The notes under the pieces: generated by a model
Seen by the model: only the letters and a program-made list of their open reading frames with translations
Told to the model about the DNA's origin: nothing
Databases searched by the model: none
Made by a program: the position numbers and the translations under genes
Part shown: positions 11,523 to 23,743 of the stretch, piece by piece
Layout: the number at the start of each line of letters is the position of its first letter
Position numbering within the stretch: position 1 is the first letter of the stretch
NCBI RefSeq assembly: GCF_964199755.1
Contig: NC_133900.1
Span: 20,871,701 to 20,935,700 of the forward strand
Source: Larus michahellis
Lineage: Eukaryota > Chordata > Aves > Charadriiformes > Laridae
Length of the DNA stretch: 64,000 nucleotides
Direction: 5' to 3'

Positions 11523-14500
11523 GTGAGACCCCGGGGTCGGGGGAAGGGGGTCCCGAGGCCGAGGACGCCCTCCCGGCAGCGCTGGCGGGAGGCGGGGGCG
11601 GTGCTGGGGAGAGACGGCGGGGATCGGCGGCGGCGGGCGTGCCCTGCCGCCGCGGGCTCCCTGCTTGAAGGCGCCCGGGCCTCAGCCCCACCGGGGGCGG
11701 GGGTGGTGGGTTTCGGGGAGGCCTCGCTGCCTGTCAGCGGCGGCGGCGTCCCGCGGGCCCCTGGGTTTATCTCGGACGGACAGCCCCGTGCTCGCTGTCC
11801 CCACGCCTGATAGGGCCGCCGGCTGCCGGTGGTGGTGGTGTCAGATGGGAGACAGCCCTGCAAACCGCGACCCCTCACCAAACCGCGACCCCTCACCAGG
11901 CTGGCCGGCCGGGGGACGAACGGTAGTTTTAAATAGGTGGTGCAAAACGGGTCTGGGTTCTGTTCAGGCTTCCAGCTTTCCAGTTGCCTAGATTTGGATG
12001 TGCAATGTTTAATTTTATTTTATTTTTTTTTCCTTCTGTCTTTTCTAGTAGGTTTCCCAAGCGCAACTGAGCAATGCTTCCTTCATTCTAGCTCTGGCAG
12101 TTCAGAAAAGAAAAAAAAAAAAAACAGCTGGTTACTTATTTAGGTGCAAATGCCATACTGAGTATGAATCGGGATAGGGGCGAGCAGGAAGAGTTCAGGG
12201 ACTGATATGTTGCTACCATTGAGAGTGCAGAAATCAACCCACTCTCTTAAATAGAAGGACAGACAATAGTTCTTTGGAGTGGAAACGTATATTTAAAAGG
12301 TTCAGAAAAGTATGCTTCAAAAGCAATGTTGTGTTTCCATATTCACAATGTAGATTGTGAAACTGCAGCATATTTTCTCATAATAAACAGTGTTCTTAAT
12401 GAAGTGGATGAACTTACTAGTGAACACCGTGTTCACATCTGATGCCAAAGGAAATGAGGGTTATGACTGCTGATAATTTTCTTCCTTAAACAATGGTGGT
12501 TTGGAAAACTTGATCTAATCAAATTATGCAGGAGTTTTCATAGTAGGTATGGCAGGTGTTCTTGTATGAGGGGTGGAGGAGAGAGAGGATACTTTTTTCC
12601 CCCCCCAGGAAATAGTTCAAGTTAAGTAGTAGTAGTAATAATAATAATAATAATTATTATTATTATTATTATTATTATATTTAATAATCTTAGGTTACAA
12701 AAATAAAAATGCAGAACTGGCATGTTACAAGTCTTTGGTTCTTACCAGGGAAGTGACAAGCAGTTGTACAGTTGAGCTGGGCTAGTATTTTGTAACTCTT
12801 GTTACCCTCAAAGTTTGTGATACCAGTTGCAGAAATTGAAACTGCCATAATTGAACCAAAATGCTTTTCTGACTGGGTACTGTAAAGGTTAACAATGTAA
12901 TCTTAGCTACCTTGCCATGCCTTATTTTCTTTATTGACTAGTAAAGCTGAGAAAATGCGGTCCAGTGTGCTGCAGCTTTCATGACACTTAATCGGGCCAG
13001 TTCTTTTGTCTCTCTCACTTCAGGGTTTTTTAAACTGAGGCCTGTGGGCTGATAGAAAATGCAGGTAATACATATGCTGTGTGAAGCTTAAAACACCAGT
13101 AAGCCGACTGATTGCTTCATAAATTACTCTATGATATAATAATCGACCATAATCTAAACATTAACTCTTTTGTGTATCAAATATAAATTAAATTTTAGAC
13201 TCTCCGCTGTAGATATCATTGCTGGTTCACATTGCCAGCCTCTGGAGATCTATTATTGTGAGGAAGCTAAAGCTTTAAGTTCTAGGACATCAGTCTGCTT
13301 TTTTGATAACTGGCAGCAGCTGGTTTCCCTAAAGCAGTGCTTCCAGCTTTTCATGGAGAGGAAAAAAGTCTTTTCTTTTTCTCCCCCCTCTGTGGTGAAA
13401 GATTGCCTTTTTATAATAGAACTGATGTCATCTTTGTCTGTCACATCTCCGTTACTTGGGACCACGCATATTAGGACAGTGATGCTCAACCTGTGCATCA
13501 TCAGCTGTGTGCTTTCTGCCAAACATGTTGATTTTTGAATTGCGCTGACGTGGTTTCCCTGTACAGATGCATGTCGGGGAATATTTTCTTGCAACTGTTT
13601 TGTGTCTGAAAAGAAAAAAAGCTAGTAGATGGTTTGGAGGCCTTAAAAGATCTGAGAAGGGTTAGGTGGAAAAGTCTTCTACAGCTGGTTGAGAGCTTTT
13701 CAGAAAGACTTCAGTCAGAGGAGCAAGATGTCCGCAGCAGTTCTCTTGGTAATTCTGTGCCTCGTAGCTGGAGCATGGCAAGAGAAGTGCAAAGCATACC
13801 AACAGAGCCATGGCCAAATTTTCTTTAACAGAAGAAATATTTGAAGGCACTGGCTTTGCTGGTGTTGCAGGTTCGGACTGTGAGCCTTTTGTACTTTGTT
13901 GCAGTACTGATGTGAAATAGTCCTTCAGCTTTGAAGGCAGCAAAAAGCATTGGCTGAGGGCTCACTATCAAGTCTTAAGTATGTCTTGACTGCTGGGTTA
14001 ACATTGAATAACGTGACTGTCTCAGAAGGCTTCTGATGTCTTGAAATTAAGGTCTGGGGTTTTTTTGCTTCAGTGTAGTTTGGATGCAGAGGTGTTCCTT
14101 ATTTTTCTACTTATAGCAGAAGGCTAAAAATGCACAGAATTGTCATCTAATCCAGATTTTTGTCCAGCAGTTGAGATTCCCTTAAAATTCCCACCAAGCT
14201 TCTGATTTTATTAGAAGCTCTCCTGGTTTTAAGTTTCCATCCGCTGAATCCTGTTATACTTTCGTCTTTTTTCATTGAAGAGCCCTTTACATATGTAGAG
14301 TTAAGATATTTTTAAAAATTGATAGACTGTTGAAGTCATCCTTTCAGACAGACATGATTGAAAACTTCAGTTTCTTGAACATTTAATCAAAATGTTTTCC
14401 AAATTTTTTTGTTTTTTCTCATGTTGTCTTCTGTAAGCCTTCCACAATTTCTTTGATATGTCTAATGCGTTTTAGCTAAGAGCAAGAAAAGGTTACATAT

Positions 14501-17500
14501 CACACATTTAACTGTCTGGGCCTCCAAAAATCACTTCACTTACATTGAACTCTTAATTTAAAACTTTACTTGCCAAGTTCCTTTACAAAATGCTGCTTCC
14601 TGGGATAGTCCTCTGTCCTGCAAGGATACCCCTTGTTTCGGCACTTCACTTTTAGTTGTATTAAATGCCACCTCTGTTTGTGCCCAAATGAGTAAGTGTC
14701 CTAGAATGCTTTGCTTGGTTATTAAATTAATTACCTTTTCTTTATCACCCACAAACTCTAAAAGAAAGAAAGTAAACAATTAGCAGCTTGCTATTAAAAA
14801 TATCACCTAACCAGAATTTCACAGAGGCTGTTTTGGGGTGACTTCCCCACCTGTAATCATATCTCATGACTTGAGTCTAATGATTAATAGCTTTAGTGTG
14901 TGCCGTGTTGGTTTTATATCCATATAATGAGAGACAGTTTTTACTGTTTCATTTATTGCAACATTTAATTTCATGTTTGTTTGTGTCAAGGTTCCTAGTA
15001 GTGTACTGTCAATAGAAGGGCATAATAAGAATTAAAGTAATATTGGGAAATCTTAATATTTAGCATTTAAATAAGCATGCCAAGATAATGCTGCAAATAT
15101 GTTTTGATTAACTTATCAAATGCCTTGTGCAGTTATGAAAAATATATGGCTTTGAGCATGACAAAGCAAGATTACATGCAATACAGTGTATGCAACTGTT
15201 CCACGTCACTTCTTGGTTCTTAATGTTTCATGATCTTGAAAAAAATCAATTTCCTGAGTTTGCTTTGCTGCAATACATTGTCACTGTCATTCTCATCCCA
15301 CTCTTGTCTTTGAAAGCATCATGTAGATTTCTGCTTTCCAGTTTGCCAAGAGGAATAGATTAGGTAGTAGTAGTTCCTTTTACAAAAAAAATCCATCATA
15401 GTTCTTTTTTCATGAGGGGGAAATTACCTTTATTTCATGTTGCAAATCCAGTTAAGAACTGTGATTTCTGATGTTAAATACTTTGAAAAATTCTGTAATA
15501 AACAGCTGTCAATTTTTCCCATCATCTGTGTAAAAATAATCTGATGCTGTTAGACTTCCTTTGGAATCGAGTGCTGTAAACTTCATTGTGTCTCTGTTTC
15601 GAAGGTAGCATTGATGCTTTTCAATACATCCTTTACAAGGGTATGGTTAGAGCGAAGTGTTGGAGGAGGGACATCATATATGTTGTGTCTGGAGAATTCT
15701 GTAAAGGGTGGCCTTATCTTAAGAACACAACAGGCCGAGGGGTTACAGATAAGTACAGAGGATAAGACTGGGGGAAAGAAGTGCTTCCTGTAAGGTGTAT
15801 ATCTTCTCTGTGTTTTTGATGTTTGTCAGCTCTTTGGTGTCTGTGTAATGGAGGTGTCTCTTGCCTGAGACTCAGCTTTTGAAAGCAACTGCGTTTGTGG
15901 ATAAAGAAGTTCCTACCAGTAGTTAACCTAGAAAGGTGTATACGTGCATATTGGTGAGAGATAGTTCCCATACTTCTGATTAAAGGGAGTAGTGCCCTTG
16001 CCACCAGTATGAAGGGGTTGCTGTAAGCCCTCAGCCCATGTTCATGGGGAGCAGTAAAGTGGTTTTGTACAGGAAGATGCATCACTCTGTCTCCTCCTCT
16101 GCTTCTGCTTTGTGTGTCTGTCAGCTCCCTGTGTTGTTTGGGTTTTTTTTCCCCTTTTTTTAATAACCTGCATGTATTCCTTCAAACTCGAACAACTCTG
16201 TGTTTGGTAAAGAGTCTGTGTAAATCTGTAGTTCCTATTTAAACCATTCAGGTTCCAGTCCCCTGAGGTTTGAGGGGCCTGATCAAGCAGGTATGCTTAA
16301 AGCAAGATATATTAGGATGTGATAGCGGCATCATTGTTAATGACATATAGATGTTAAATCCAGTATGTAGCAGATCTCTTTCATTTAATCAAAAACCTGG
16401 CCAGCATTGCTTGCCTTATTATGAAATAAACTAGTGGCCAGAGCGCTTCTCACTAAAGCGAGATGTGGGATCCAGGTCCTTCTCAATTACGGAGCTGTCT
16501 TCCAGGAATCTCCTGACTACTGAACTAGAGGCTCCCTAGCAGTGCTCATTGTCTGCCCCTTTAGTTGAAATTGGGTCATTGATTCTTGCACTTTTTTTCA
16601 CGGAGTTAAAAAGGAAGCAAGCGAAATAGAGAGTGAGGCCCTCTGGTCTTGTGCCTAAGAAGTCAGGTTTAGACCCTTCTTTCTAAGCACTTCCCATCTT
16701 AGCATGCAGACTTTGTGGGTCGCTTTCCTAACAACACTTACTTTCCATGCAAGTTGTAACTTAAAATTGACCCACATCGTTCCTTTCGTGTAAATCTGGA
16801 GCAGTAAAGTTAAAACTATGTCACCTTGAGTTCCCAGTGATAAATGTTATTAGAAGGCTTCTGCTTTCAAGCTGCATCTCAAAATGGCTTTGTCTAATTT
16901 GTAGCTTTTTCATTCCCTCATAAAAGATGCAACACTGAACAAACACATGTCAGGATTCAGATGGAAAATTTTAAACAGACAGTGGAGATGTTGCTTTGAT
17001 TTGGAGTGGAAAAGGTAGACAAAGTGGCAGAATAGTGCAGCTGTCAATAATTTCATGGTCTGTATTATTTTGTTCCTTTTAACTTACACTAAAGAAGAGA
17101 TTAGTCTATTCTTGTCTGCAGTTTGAGAAATGTTGTCCATGAATCTCTTAAGCTTCAGACAAAACTAGGTTTTATTTGCAGTGGCTGCATGGAGCCCGCA
17201 GATGCAAAGAACACCTGGTGTGCTTTGCATATTTGATGATTGCTTCAAAGTGCTTTTTGACTACTTGAAGAAACCAAAGCTGGTTTAAAACTTAACCTTG
17301 TTAACCTGTGTGGCCTCTCCAAAGAACTTGTATGGGCCTTGTGGCAATGAATACAATTCTTAGATTACAAATCACTTCATTAGATATAAAGTCCGCATGC
17401 AGCTATCTGTACTGCGGTCCCTGTGCTGAACAGTTGGAGCAATCCAAAGTTCAGTGTACAGTGTTCACCTTCATTACTAGTCTTGGAGCAATAGTTTGGG

Positions 17501-20500
17501 GTGTTCTGCAAAGCTAGTAGAGAACTAAAATGGCCAGATAATCTCTTTGGTAAACCAAGAATATCTGCTCTAACACTGAACACCAGCACAGGTTTTGCTG
17601 GGGGAACTATTGACCAAACCAGTTGACAATTGTAACATGTGCTGTTCCAAGATCCAGTTTAGCCTGTTTTGGAGCAAGTGACTAGAAGCAGCACTTCCAA
17701 AGAAAAACTTCAGCTTGGACAGCTTCGTATCTCAAATTTCTAAATACAGTGCTTTAATATTAGATTTATTTTTCCTCACCTGCTGTTGTTTTAGGTTGTC
17801 TGCAAACACAAAAGGTAAATGCAGAATTTATACAGGGGAAAAAGGCAGCGCATAAATGTGGTGGTACAGATGTGGAGATAAGTAGGCAAATATGTTTTCT
17901 TGATAGCTGTTTGGTCTCAGTGCTAAAATAAATGCAGACCCTGAAACAAAGTGTTTCAATATGTGAAAGCAAAGATGGGAAGAAAAGCATTCTTCAAGGA
18001 ACAAAGTTTTCCTTCACGTAAGGCTCATAGCTGCCTGTAGCCAACTAACGTGTAGCAAGGTGTTTTAATGGGTTTTGACACTTCCCTGACTTTCCTTTTG
18101 TTCTTGTGAGATGGCAAATTGGAGTGGTAGGAGAATTTTTTAAAGAAATATTTGACTATGAAATAGCTAATTTTGGGGGTACAGCTAAAGAAAACCACTG
18201 AAACTTCATGATATGGTCTTGAAAAATCAGTTTGGTATATGTACCTATGCTAATAGCATCTATTTTTGCAATCTCTTAAGTATGTAAATCATGTCATGGG
18301 GTGCAATCAATTATTTAGAACAGGAGCCAGTCTAAATAGATAGGCAGACAAAAGGAAAGAAAAGAAGGACTACGGGAAGGGCTTGCAGAGTAAATTACAT
18401 CTGGTAGTGAAAGAACTCTGAGGGAGTATGTCTAGGGTTGCACTAATGTCTCTACCTCAGAATTGTGTTCTTGAAGCACGTTTTTTTCCCCAGGGTTCTC
18501 TGAGTTGGCACCTTTCTGGATGCTTCTCCAAGCGCAACAAAATCTGATATGCAAAATACCTTTTTAATACTGTTGCACCAGTATTTATATAAAAGCAAAT
18601 AAAAGGCTAGGGCTTAGAGCAAAACCCCAGACCTGTAAATTCTATATTAATGTAAAATACTGTACTTCATCTCTGTGTAAAAGAATCTGAATGTAAGCTT
18701 TAAATCTTGAAGTAGATTGCTCATACTGAGATCTCTGAACTTCTGCTTTAGCAGCCCTGCAACTAAGGTGAAGCCAGGCTTGCACTTTTTTTTTTTTTAA
18801 ATCATCATAATTCAATATTTGCTGTTTAGTAAAGGATTAAAGAATGGGACGCGTTCCTAAGTTACATTTGTGGAGCTGGAATTTAAGATGCTGTCTGCTG
18901 AGTCCAAAGGCTGATTTTTAGTAGTTAGCATTCTTTTTGAGTGCTTGGACCCAGCTTGATGGTTTCTCTGTGACTCCTGAATACTTCTGTAGTAAACATG
19001 CTGGAATGTTAACGTTTAAATTCAATTTTAGAAAAAAAAAAAAAATATTGGTATAATAACATCTGACATTAAAATATATTTGCAGTAATTTTGCGTCCAT
19101 TAAACTTAATGCAAACTGATACATTCTCAAAGCATTCATGCTTTCAACTAAGTATATTATTGAAATGTATGGTAAATATAATGTAATTCTCTTTTTAATA
19201 GAAATAATTGGAATCAAGCTGGTGGACGAAGAGGTGGCATCTCAGCAGGTGCTGTAAAACTCCATAAACCACTAAATGCAGGGTAGAAGGGAAGGGGAAC
19301 AGCGTGCTTCTCTTAACTCTGGTTAGCCAGAATTTTGAAAACGCATTATGCAAATACCTAGTAGGGTTTATGGAAATATTTGGTTTAAACACTTCAGAGA
19401 AAGGAAAAAGGGACAAAATACTGTTGGTGGTGAGCTTATGTAGCAATTTATGATTGGTCTTAAGGATTTACTGGTTGTCTGTTGTCTTTGTAAGAGCTGT
19501 TTATAGCTCCTGTGTTCTTCATTGAGAACATCAAAAACTAGATCACTTGAATGATAGCTATTTTGGAGTGAAGCAAGACTTTTTGTTTGAAGAAGCTCTG
19601 TGTTATGTTGCAAATGATGGCCATCACTACCTTGTACACTGTTTCATGGGAAGTGACTGAGCATGCAACTTGGAATTGATTTCAGTCTCTGAATCCTGTT
19701 TTTCATATAAATATCTAATTCAGGATACAAATAGGAGAAATAGAGTTCACAAGGGCTCTTGACTTTGATTCTCTTAAGTAACATGAATGTAGTCCCTGAT
19801 CCCAGAGGTAGTTATTGTGAATGCCATTCCTCAAGCTAAATATCTGAAATGATGAGCATAAAGATGCTGTTAATCATTATGGTTGTCTCTTATGGCCAGA
19901 TTTGTACAGTGCAAGCTTCCAGTTGATAGTTCTTTCTCTGATGTGTACTTCTTGTGAAATTTTGCTTCTAAATCAGTTGGTTTATTTCCAGAGAGACAGG
20001 GAAATTTTCATTGGCACACGAGACACCCTTCTGTTCTCAGGTTTGACTGTAAGCAACTTACAGTGCCAAGCACTCTGGGGTGGAGAGGTGACACCAGTTC
20101 TGGTGAGGACGTAGTTTCTTCTAATCCATATGGTGCTCAGGTTCCCTGCCTCAGGAGTTCTTCCTGCTGCATCCAGCCTCTGTCTCAACCCTGAAGCCAA
20201 TGCCCGGCAAGAGCAGATAGGTGTTGTGGCTGGAGCAAGCGGCCTGGGAGGAAACCAGCCTCTTGGAATGATTTCCCGTGGCTCGCCCTGGTGCAGAAGA
20301 GGTCTGAGGTGCTACAGCAGGCAATAGAGGGGGTGAAGGACAGTGTGTTGCCACTTGCTTGTGTTCATTCTTGTCCATGGGTGCTGCCTTTTCTTCAGGC
20401 TGACGGCCACTGTCGTCTTCCGAGAGGTAAGCCAGCGAAGGGGTCTGGCCTGTTTATCTTCATGTAGTGACCACTCTTTATGATGCCTTGGGCATTTCCC

Positions 20501-22435
20501 TGTTGCTTAGCTGCTGCAGTTAGTGCAGAAAATTTTAAAGTGTTTTTTTTTGTTTGTTTTGGTTTTTTTTTTGTTTTGGTTTTTTTAAATTGAGCTGAAT
20601 TAAGGTAATTGTTTTTAGGTAAAGAAAATCTAAGGTAACAATACGCTTGAAGTTCTTTAGATTAATTAATATTCAGGAAAGCCAGTTATCAGCCTCGTCC
20701 TGAAAGTTGTTGGTTTGCAAATCATCCAGTTCTCTTTGTAGTAATATTTATTTGACAGTCATTGCTCAAAATTTTGTTAGTGTATTTGTGGTGCTTGACA
20801 TCAGTCAAAAAGCACAAAAGAAGTAGTTGCTTTACATTCTTAACATGAAGATTTGTGCAGTTTTCAAGAACAATATAGGATATGGGTGATCTGCTGCCCA
20901 AAATAAATGAGGTTGTTTCCACAGAAGTAAGAAATGTGTCAAAAGATGCACTGTCTATCACGTATGTAGAAAGTCGTGGTGAGTCTATAAGTGAAGTGAA
21001 AGTATTAAGTTCTATTTATCGATGAAATTGATTTCTAATTAAGATGTCTATATAGTTTGCTTCTGTTCATGCTTAACTTGTAAATATTCTATGTTTTGCT
21101 TAATAGAAGTGCGTTTCTTTTGAATTCCAGCCTCCAGTCTCTTTGGAATTTCATTTACATCAACTGACTTGCATCAAATGACAGGGATTTTTTCCAGATA
21201 TCCCTTCAAAGCTATTTTCCTGGTTCTGCTTTTCCCAGCAGACTTTCTCTCCTAGTGACACTTTAGATTTAATTGCGGTGCTGTTGAATATCGAACAGCC
21301 ATGGCACTGAAACTACTGCTGTTCCCATCACTGCCAGGGTTTAATGTATGGCTTCGGCAGACTACATAAGGAACTGAGATTGGTAACCATAAACAAAGAC
21401 TTGAAGGTATCGCTTTTGTCTTTTTGTTTTCAGAGGGTCCATATGGAATATTTGCTGGCAGAGATGCCTCCAGGGGACTAGCAACTTTCTGTCTAGATAA
21501 AGATGCACTCAGAGATGAATATGATGACCTATCGGACTTAAATGCTGTACAGATGGAAAGTGTAAGAGAGTGGGAAATGCAATTTAAAGGTAAATTCTCA
21601 AATTAGCAGCACATCTTTAGTTTAAGGAAATGTGTTTCATAAAAATGACTGATTTGGGCTTGGGGCAGCTTTTAAAGAAATGTTGACAGTTAACATAAAT
21701 AATGCAATGTAACTTTCTTAGGAAAAGACCAGGGGTTTCAGGCCTTTCTTCCATAGAGAGGATTCCACTATATCCAACTAGAGCTTTTTCAACCTTTTAC
21801 TTTTACAAGAAAGTGGTTCTCTTCTCAGCTCTTCAGCACAGAATTTCACTCTGGAATCTCAGTGTAGCTTAGCTGATGGAATTCCCGCTCATGAGTTGTT
21901 GGCTTTGGCTGCCATGGAATCATGTTTAGGACGAAGAGTTGTTTTGGCATGAAGGGTTGAACAAGTTTGTCTTGAAATTATTTCTCAGAAGCATGCCTCT
22001 GGAGGGAGGGGGAGTCATTTTTCACAGTAATTGAAATCAGAACAGGCTGAGGGAATTTGTGCCGGTTTTAACAGCAGCGTTTTCAGCCATTGTGTGATAA
22101 AGCTTGCCTGATTCACTGTGGGAGAATTGAAACAAAGTACTCAGAGTTGAGAAGGTAGTGAGCAGCAATGGTAGCAAGATTGTTTTAGGAGGCTGAGCTT
22201 GCTGATAAATTGCTATCGGTTTCAGTGATTCAGGTTGAGAACCTGCGTGTGTAAGAGAAAAAGGGATTTGCAGCAGTGCAGGCTAACGAGCAAATGCAGC
22301 TGTATTTGATTGTAATGGAATCGTAAATCTTTTTCAGAAAAATACGACTACGTAGGTAGACTCCTAAAACCAGGGGAAGAACCTTCAGAATACACAGATG
22401 AGGAAGATACCAAGGATCACACTAAACAGGAATGA
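11174..22435 (+). CDS. PGRMC2: PGRMC2, progesterone receptor membrane component 2 (spliced, 3 exons)
   Basis: The gene is join(11174-11522, 21434-21589, 22338-22435), 603 nt including TGA, giving 200 residues. It is a membrane-associated progesterone receptor (MAPR) family protein of the ER and nuclear envelope. Family members bind heme through a cytochrome b5-like domain, and PGRMC2 is implicated in heme trafficking and cytochrome P450 interactions. The protein has a Gly-rich acidic N-terminus (1-32), one hydrophobic membrane segment at about 34-53 followed by RLYLRW, then the cytochrome b5-like domain at about 78-175. The family heme-pocket tyrosines are present in KFYGP (Tyr114) and GPYGIF (Tyr120). 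The acidic C-terminus [15 protein letters not shown] matches PGRMC2 rather than PGRMC1. ATG at 11174 is chosen because it sits in a good context (gcagtgATGg) and aligns with known PGRMC2 starts. In-frame upstream ATGs exist in GC-rich promoter sequence but would probably not be transcribed. Confidence 0.96.
11862..11897. repeat. Perfect 18-bp tandem duplication
   Basis: An 18-bp unit, aaaccgcgacccctcacc, occurs twice head to tail without mismatch at 11862-11879 and 11880-11897, at the downstream edge of the CpG island in PGRMC2 intron 1. Each unit contains one CpG pair within ccgcga. The exact identity suggests a recent duplication. Confidence 0.9.
12625..12678. repeat. AGT/AAT/ATT compound microsatellite forming a perfect palindrome
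   Basis: A short AGT run passes into (TAA)6 at 12636-12653, then switches to (TTA)8 at 12654-12677. The bases 12636-12671 form an exact 36-bp inverted repeat with no spacer, so each strand can fold into a hairpin. It lies in PGRMC2 intron 1. Confidence 0.92.
20399..20426 (+). other. PGRMC2: Candidate 28-nt poison exon in PGRMC2 intron 1
   Basis: A pyrimidine-rich acceptor (ccttttcttcag) and a strong donor (CGAGAG|GTAAGC) flank 28 bases. Exon 1 leaves one base (G). Joined to this exon, it reads GGC and then TGA, so inclusion would stop translation straight after residue 117, before most of the cytochrome b5-like domain. The length is not a multiple of three. There is no direct evidence that it is spliced. 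Confidence 0.25.
21434..21589 (+). CDS. PGRMC2: PGRMC2 coding exon 2
   Basis: It encodes [20 protein letters not shown] and the [17 protein letters not shown] region of the cytochrome b5-like domain, among the most conserved parts of the MAPR family. The acceptor is tttttgttttcag with a strong pyrimidine tract, and the donor is AAAG|GTAAAT. The length of 156 nt carries phase 1 in and phase 1 out. Confidence 0.97.
22338..22435 (+). CDS. PGRMC2: PGRMC2 terminal coding exon 3
   Basis: It encodes [20 protein letters not shown] and the acidic tail, ending at TGA 22433-22435. The acceptor is ctttttcag. The 3' UTR follows directly. Confidence 0.97.
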
Positions 22436-22566
22436 ACTTTGTAAACAACCAAAGTCAGGGGCCTTCGGAACTGCAACCTCTTATTCCCCATCACAGAATG
22501 TCCTGCATCTTTGGGTACAGTTCATCTGCTGCGAAAAACATTCAACAGGTTTTGTACAAGGAAAAT

Positions 22567-22572
22567 AATAAA
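22567..22572 (+). terminator. PGRMC2: Possible proximal poly(A) signal, PGRMC2
   Basis: AATAAA lies 132 bases after the stop codon. It could give a very short 3' UTR. Downstream U/GU richness is modest, so it may not be used. Confidence 0.35.
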
Positions 22573-23522
22573 CTCACAAATGAAGATTTGAATACTAGAC
22601 ATTATTTGTGCTGCCAAACCTTTTGTTGCAGTTTATTTGTAATGTCTGGTTAGGCTTCGTTAGTGAAGAGGGGCCAGGGATTTAAAGACAAAAACGCTAT
22701 TCCTTTTTATCAGTAAGCTGAAGCCTTCAAATAGTATATATTACAAGCTCTCTAAAAGACGTGAGTCTTCAAGCTCAGTGAAAGGTTTGAATCTTGTTTC
22801 GTATGTGTCTTCTCCTTCAGCATTAAAGACGTACTCATGTACATCAGTATCAGTAGGTTAGACTACTGAAACTGGTGTTAAAATGTGAATTTCCAATTTT
22901 GTTTTGTATGTGGGCGTTAGTAGCCCTGGCAGAATACTTCAGTTCTCTAAGAGAAGTCCGTGTAGATTAGGATGGGGGTAAAATTCATCCTTTTCTCAAA
23001 AGGATTGGGTAAAACTGTTTCCTCTGCAACAACTATTATCTGAAGCCTGCCTCTCCCCCTTTTCCCATCCTCTAAATCAAATCGAATATTAATTGTGCCT
23101 TATTTCGCTTACATAGACTTGAATTGTTTTAAGGGACAGCCCCAAAATTGTGGTTTCATAGTCACTACAAGCAGCATTGAGACTGAAGTTAGAATGTTCT
23201 GTTGACTGGAAAACCTTTGATGTTATTCTGTGTATAGAATGTAAAAGAGGAATACTCAGTGTTACTGCCATATGTTAATACTACATATACTTAAATTAGC
23301 ATTGTGATGGCCAAATGCATACTCCCATGCTTCTTTTTAAGTAATTACACAAAAATGTCACCCTTCCTCCTCTTCCAGAAGCTGCCTAACTTTTGGGAGC
23401 ATAGCCTTCACACCCCTGTAGAGCGAAGGGGCCTGCGCGCGTGTGTATGTGTGTGTGTCTGTCTGAATGCAAGACTTGGGAGGGATTATTTCTGCAGATA
23501 TTGTAAATACGAGTTCCATTTT

Positions 23523-23528
23523 AATAAA
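23523..23528 (+). terminator. PGRMC2: Likely main poly(A) signal, PGRMC2
   Basis: AATAAA sits in ttttAATAAAgcatg and is followed within 30 bases by aatgtgctgtcagactttatgt, a GU/U-rich stretch typical of a downstream element. It would give a 3' UTR of about 1.1 kb. Confidence 0.6.
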
Positions 23529-23743
23529 GCATGTACAATACCAAATGTGCTGTCAGACTTTATGTAGAAGCTGGTAAGCAGAGCTGGAATGTGGTGGGAT
23601 ACAAAGTAAGGGGAAGAAGTCTTGGATATGAAACATCCACCTCTATTAATACTGTTTCCTTGTTCTTGTGGTGTTATCTTGCATTTTGAGTCCCAGCTTT
23701 TGAAGAATCTTGAAGACTTACTCAGGTAAGCTGCATTTAAGAG

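Larger units (their letters stand above)
10560..11900. promoter_or_regulatory. PGRMC2: CpG island spanning PGRMC2 promoter and exon 1
   Basis: Base composition changes sharply near 10550 from AT-rich to very GC- and CpG-rich, and falls back near 11930. The island covers the proximal promoter, the 5' UTR, all of coding exon 1 and the first 400 bases of intron 1. This is the usual arrangement for a broadly expressed vertebrate gene. Several long open frames on both strands here are by-products of high GC content. Confidence 0.85.
11523..21433 (+). other. PGRMC2: PGRMC2 intron 1 (9.9 kb)
   Basis: This GT-AG intron joins phase 1 to phase 1. The first 400 bases are CpG-island sequence with an 18-bp tandem duplication at 11862-11897. 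The rest is AT-rich and holds an AAT/ATT palindromic microsatellite near 12636-12677, T/G-rich runs near 20540-20587, and a small GC-richer patch at about 20050-20450 containing a candidate 28-nt exon. I recognise no interspersed repeat or conserved coding sequence. Confidence 0.8.
22436..23545 (+). other. PGRMC2: PGRMC2 3' UTR (minimum extent)
   Basis: Non-coding, AT-rich sequence follows the TGA. The end is inferred from the hexamer at 23523-23528, which is followed by U/GU-rich sequence. Longer forms are possible because further AATAAA hexamers occur downstream. A GCGC/GTGT alternating tract lies at about 23433-23459. Confidence 0.6.

Noticed and set aside
10964-11896. 310-codon minus-strand open frame across PGRMC2 exon 1
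   Set aside because: It is antisense to a confirmed exon, Pro/Arg/Ala-rich, and explained by the GC-rich CpG island lacking stop codons.
13170-13943. Open frames of 64-122 codons on both strands in PGRMC2 intron 1
   Set aside because: The frames show no domain similarity, biased hydrophobic composition and no supporting splice or promoter signals.
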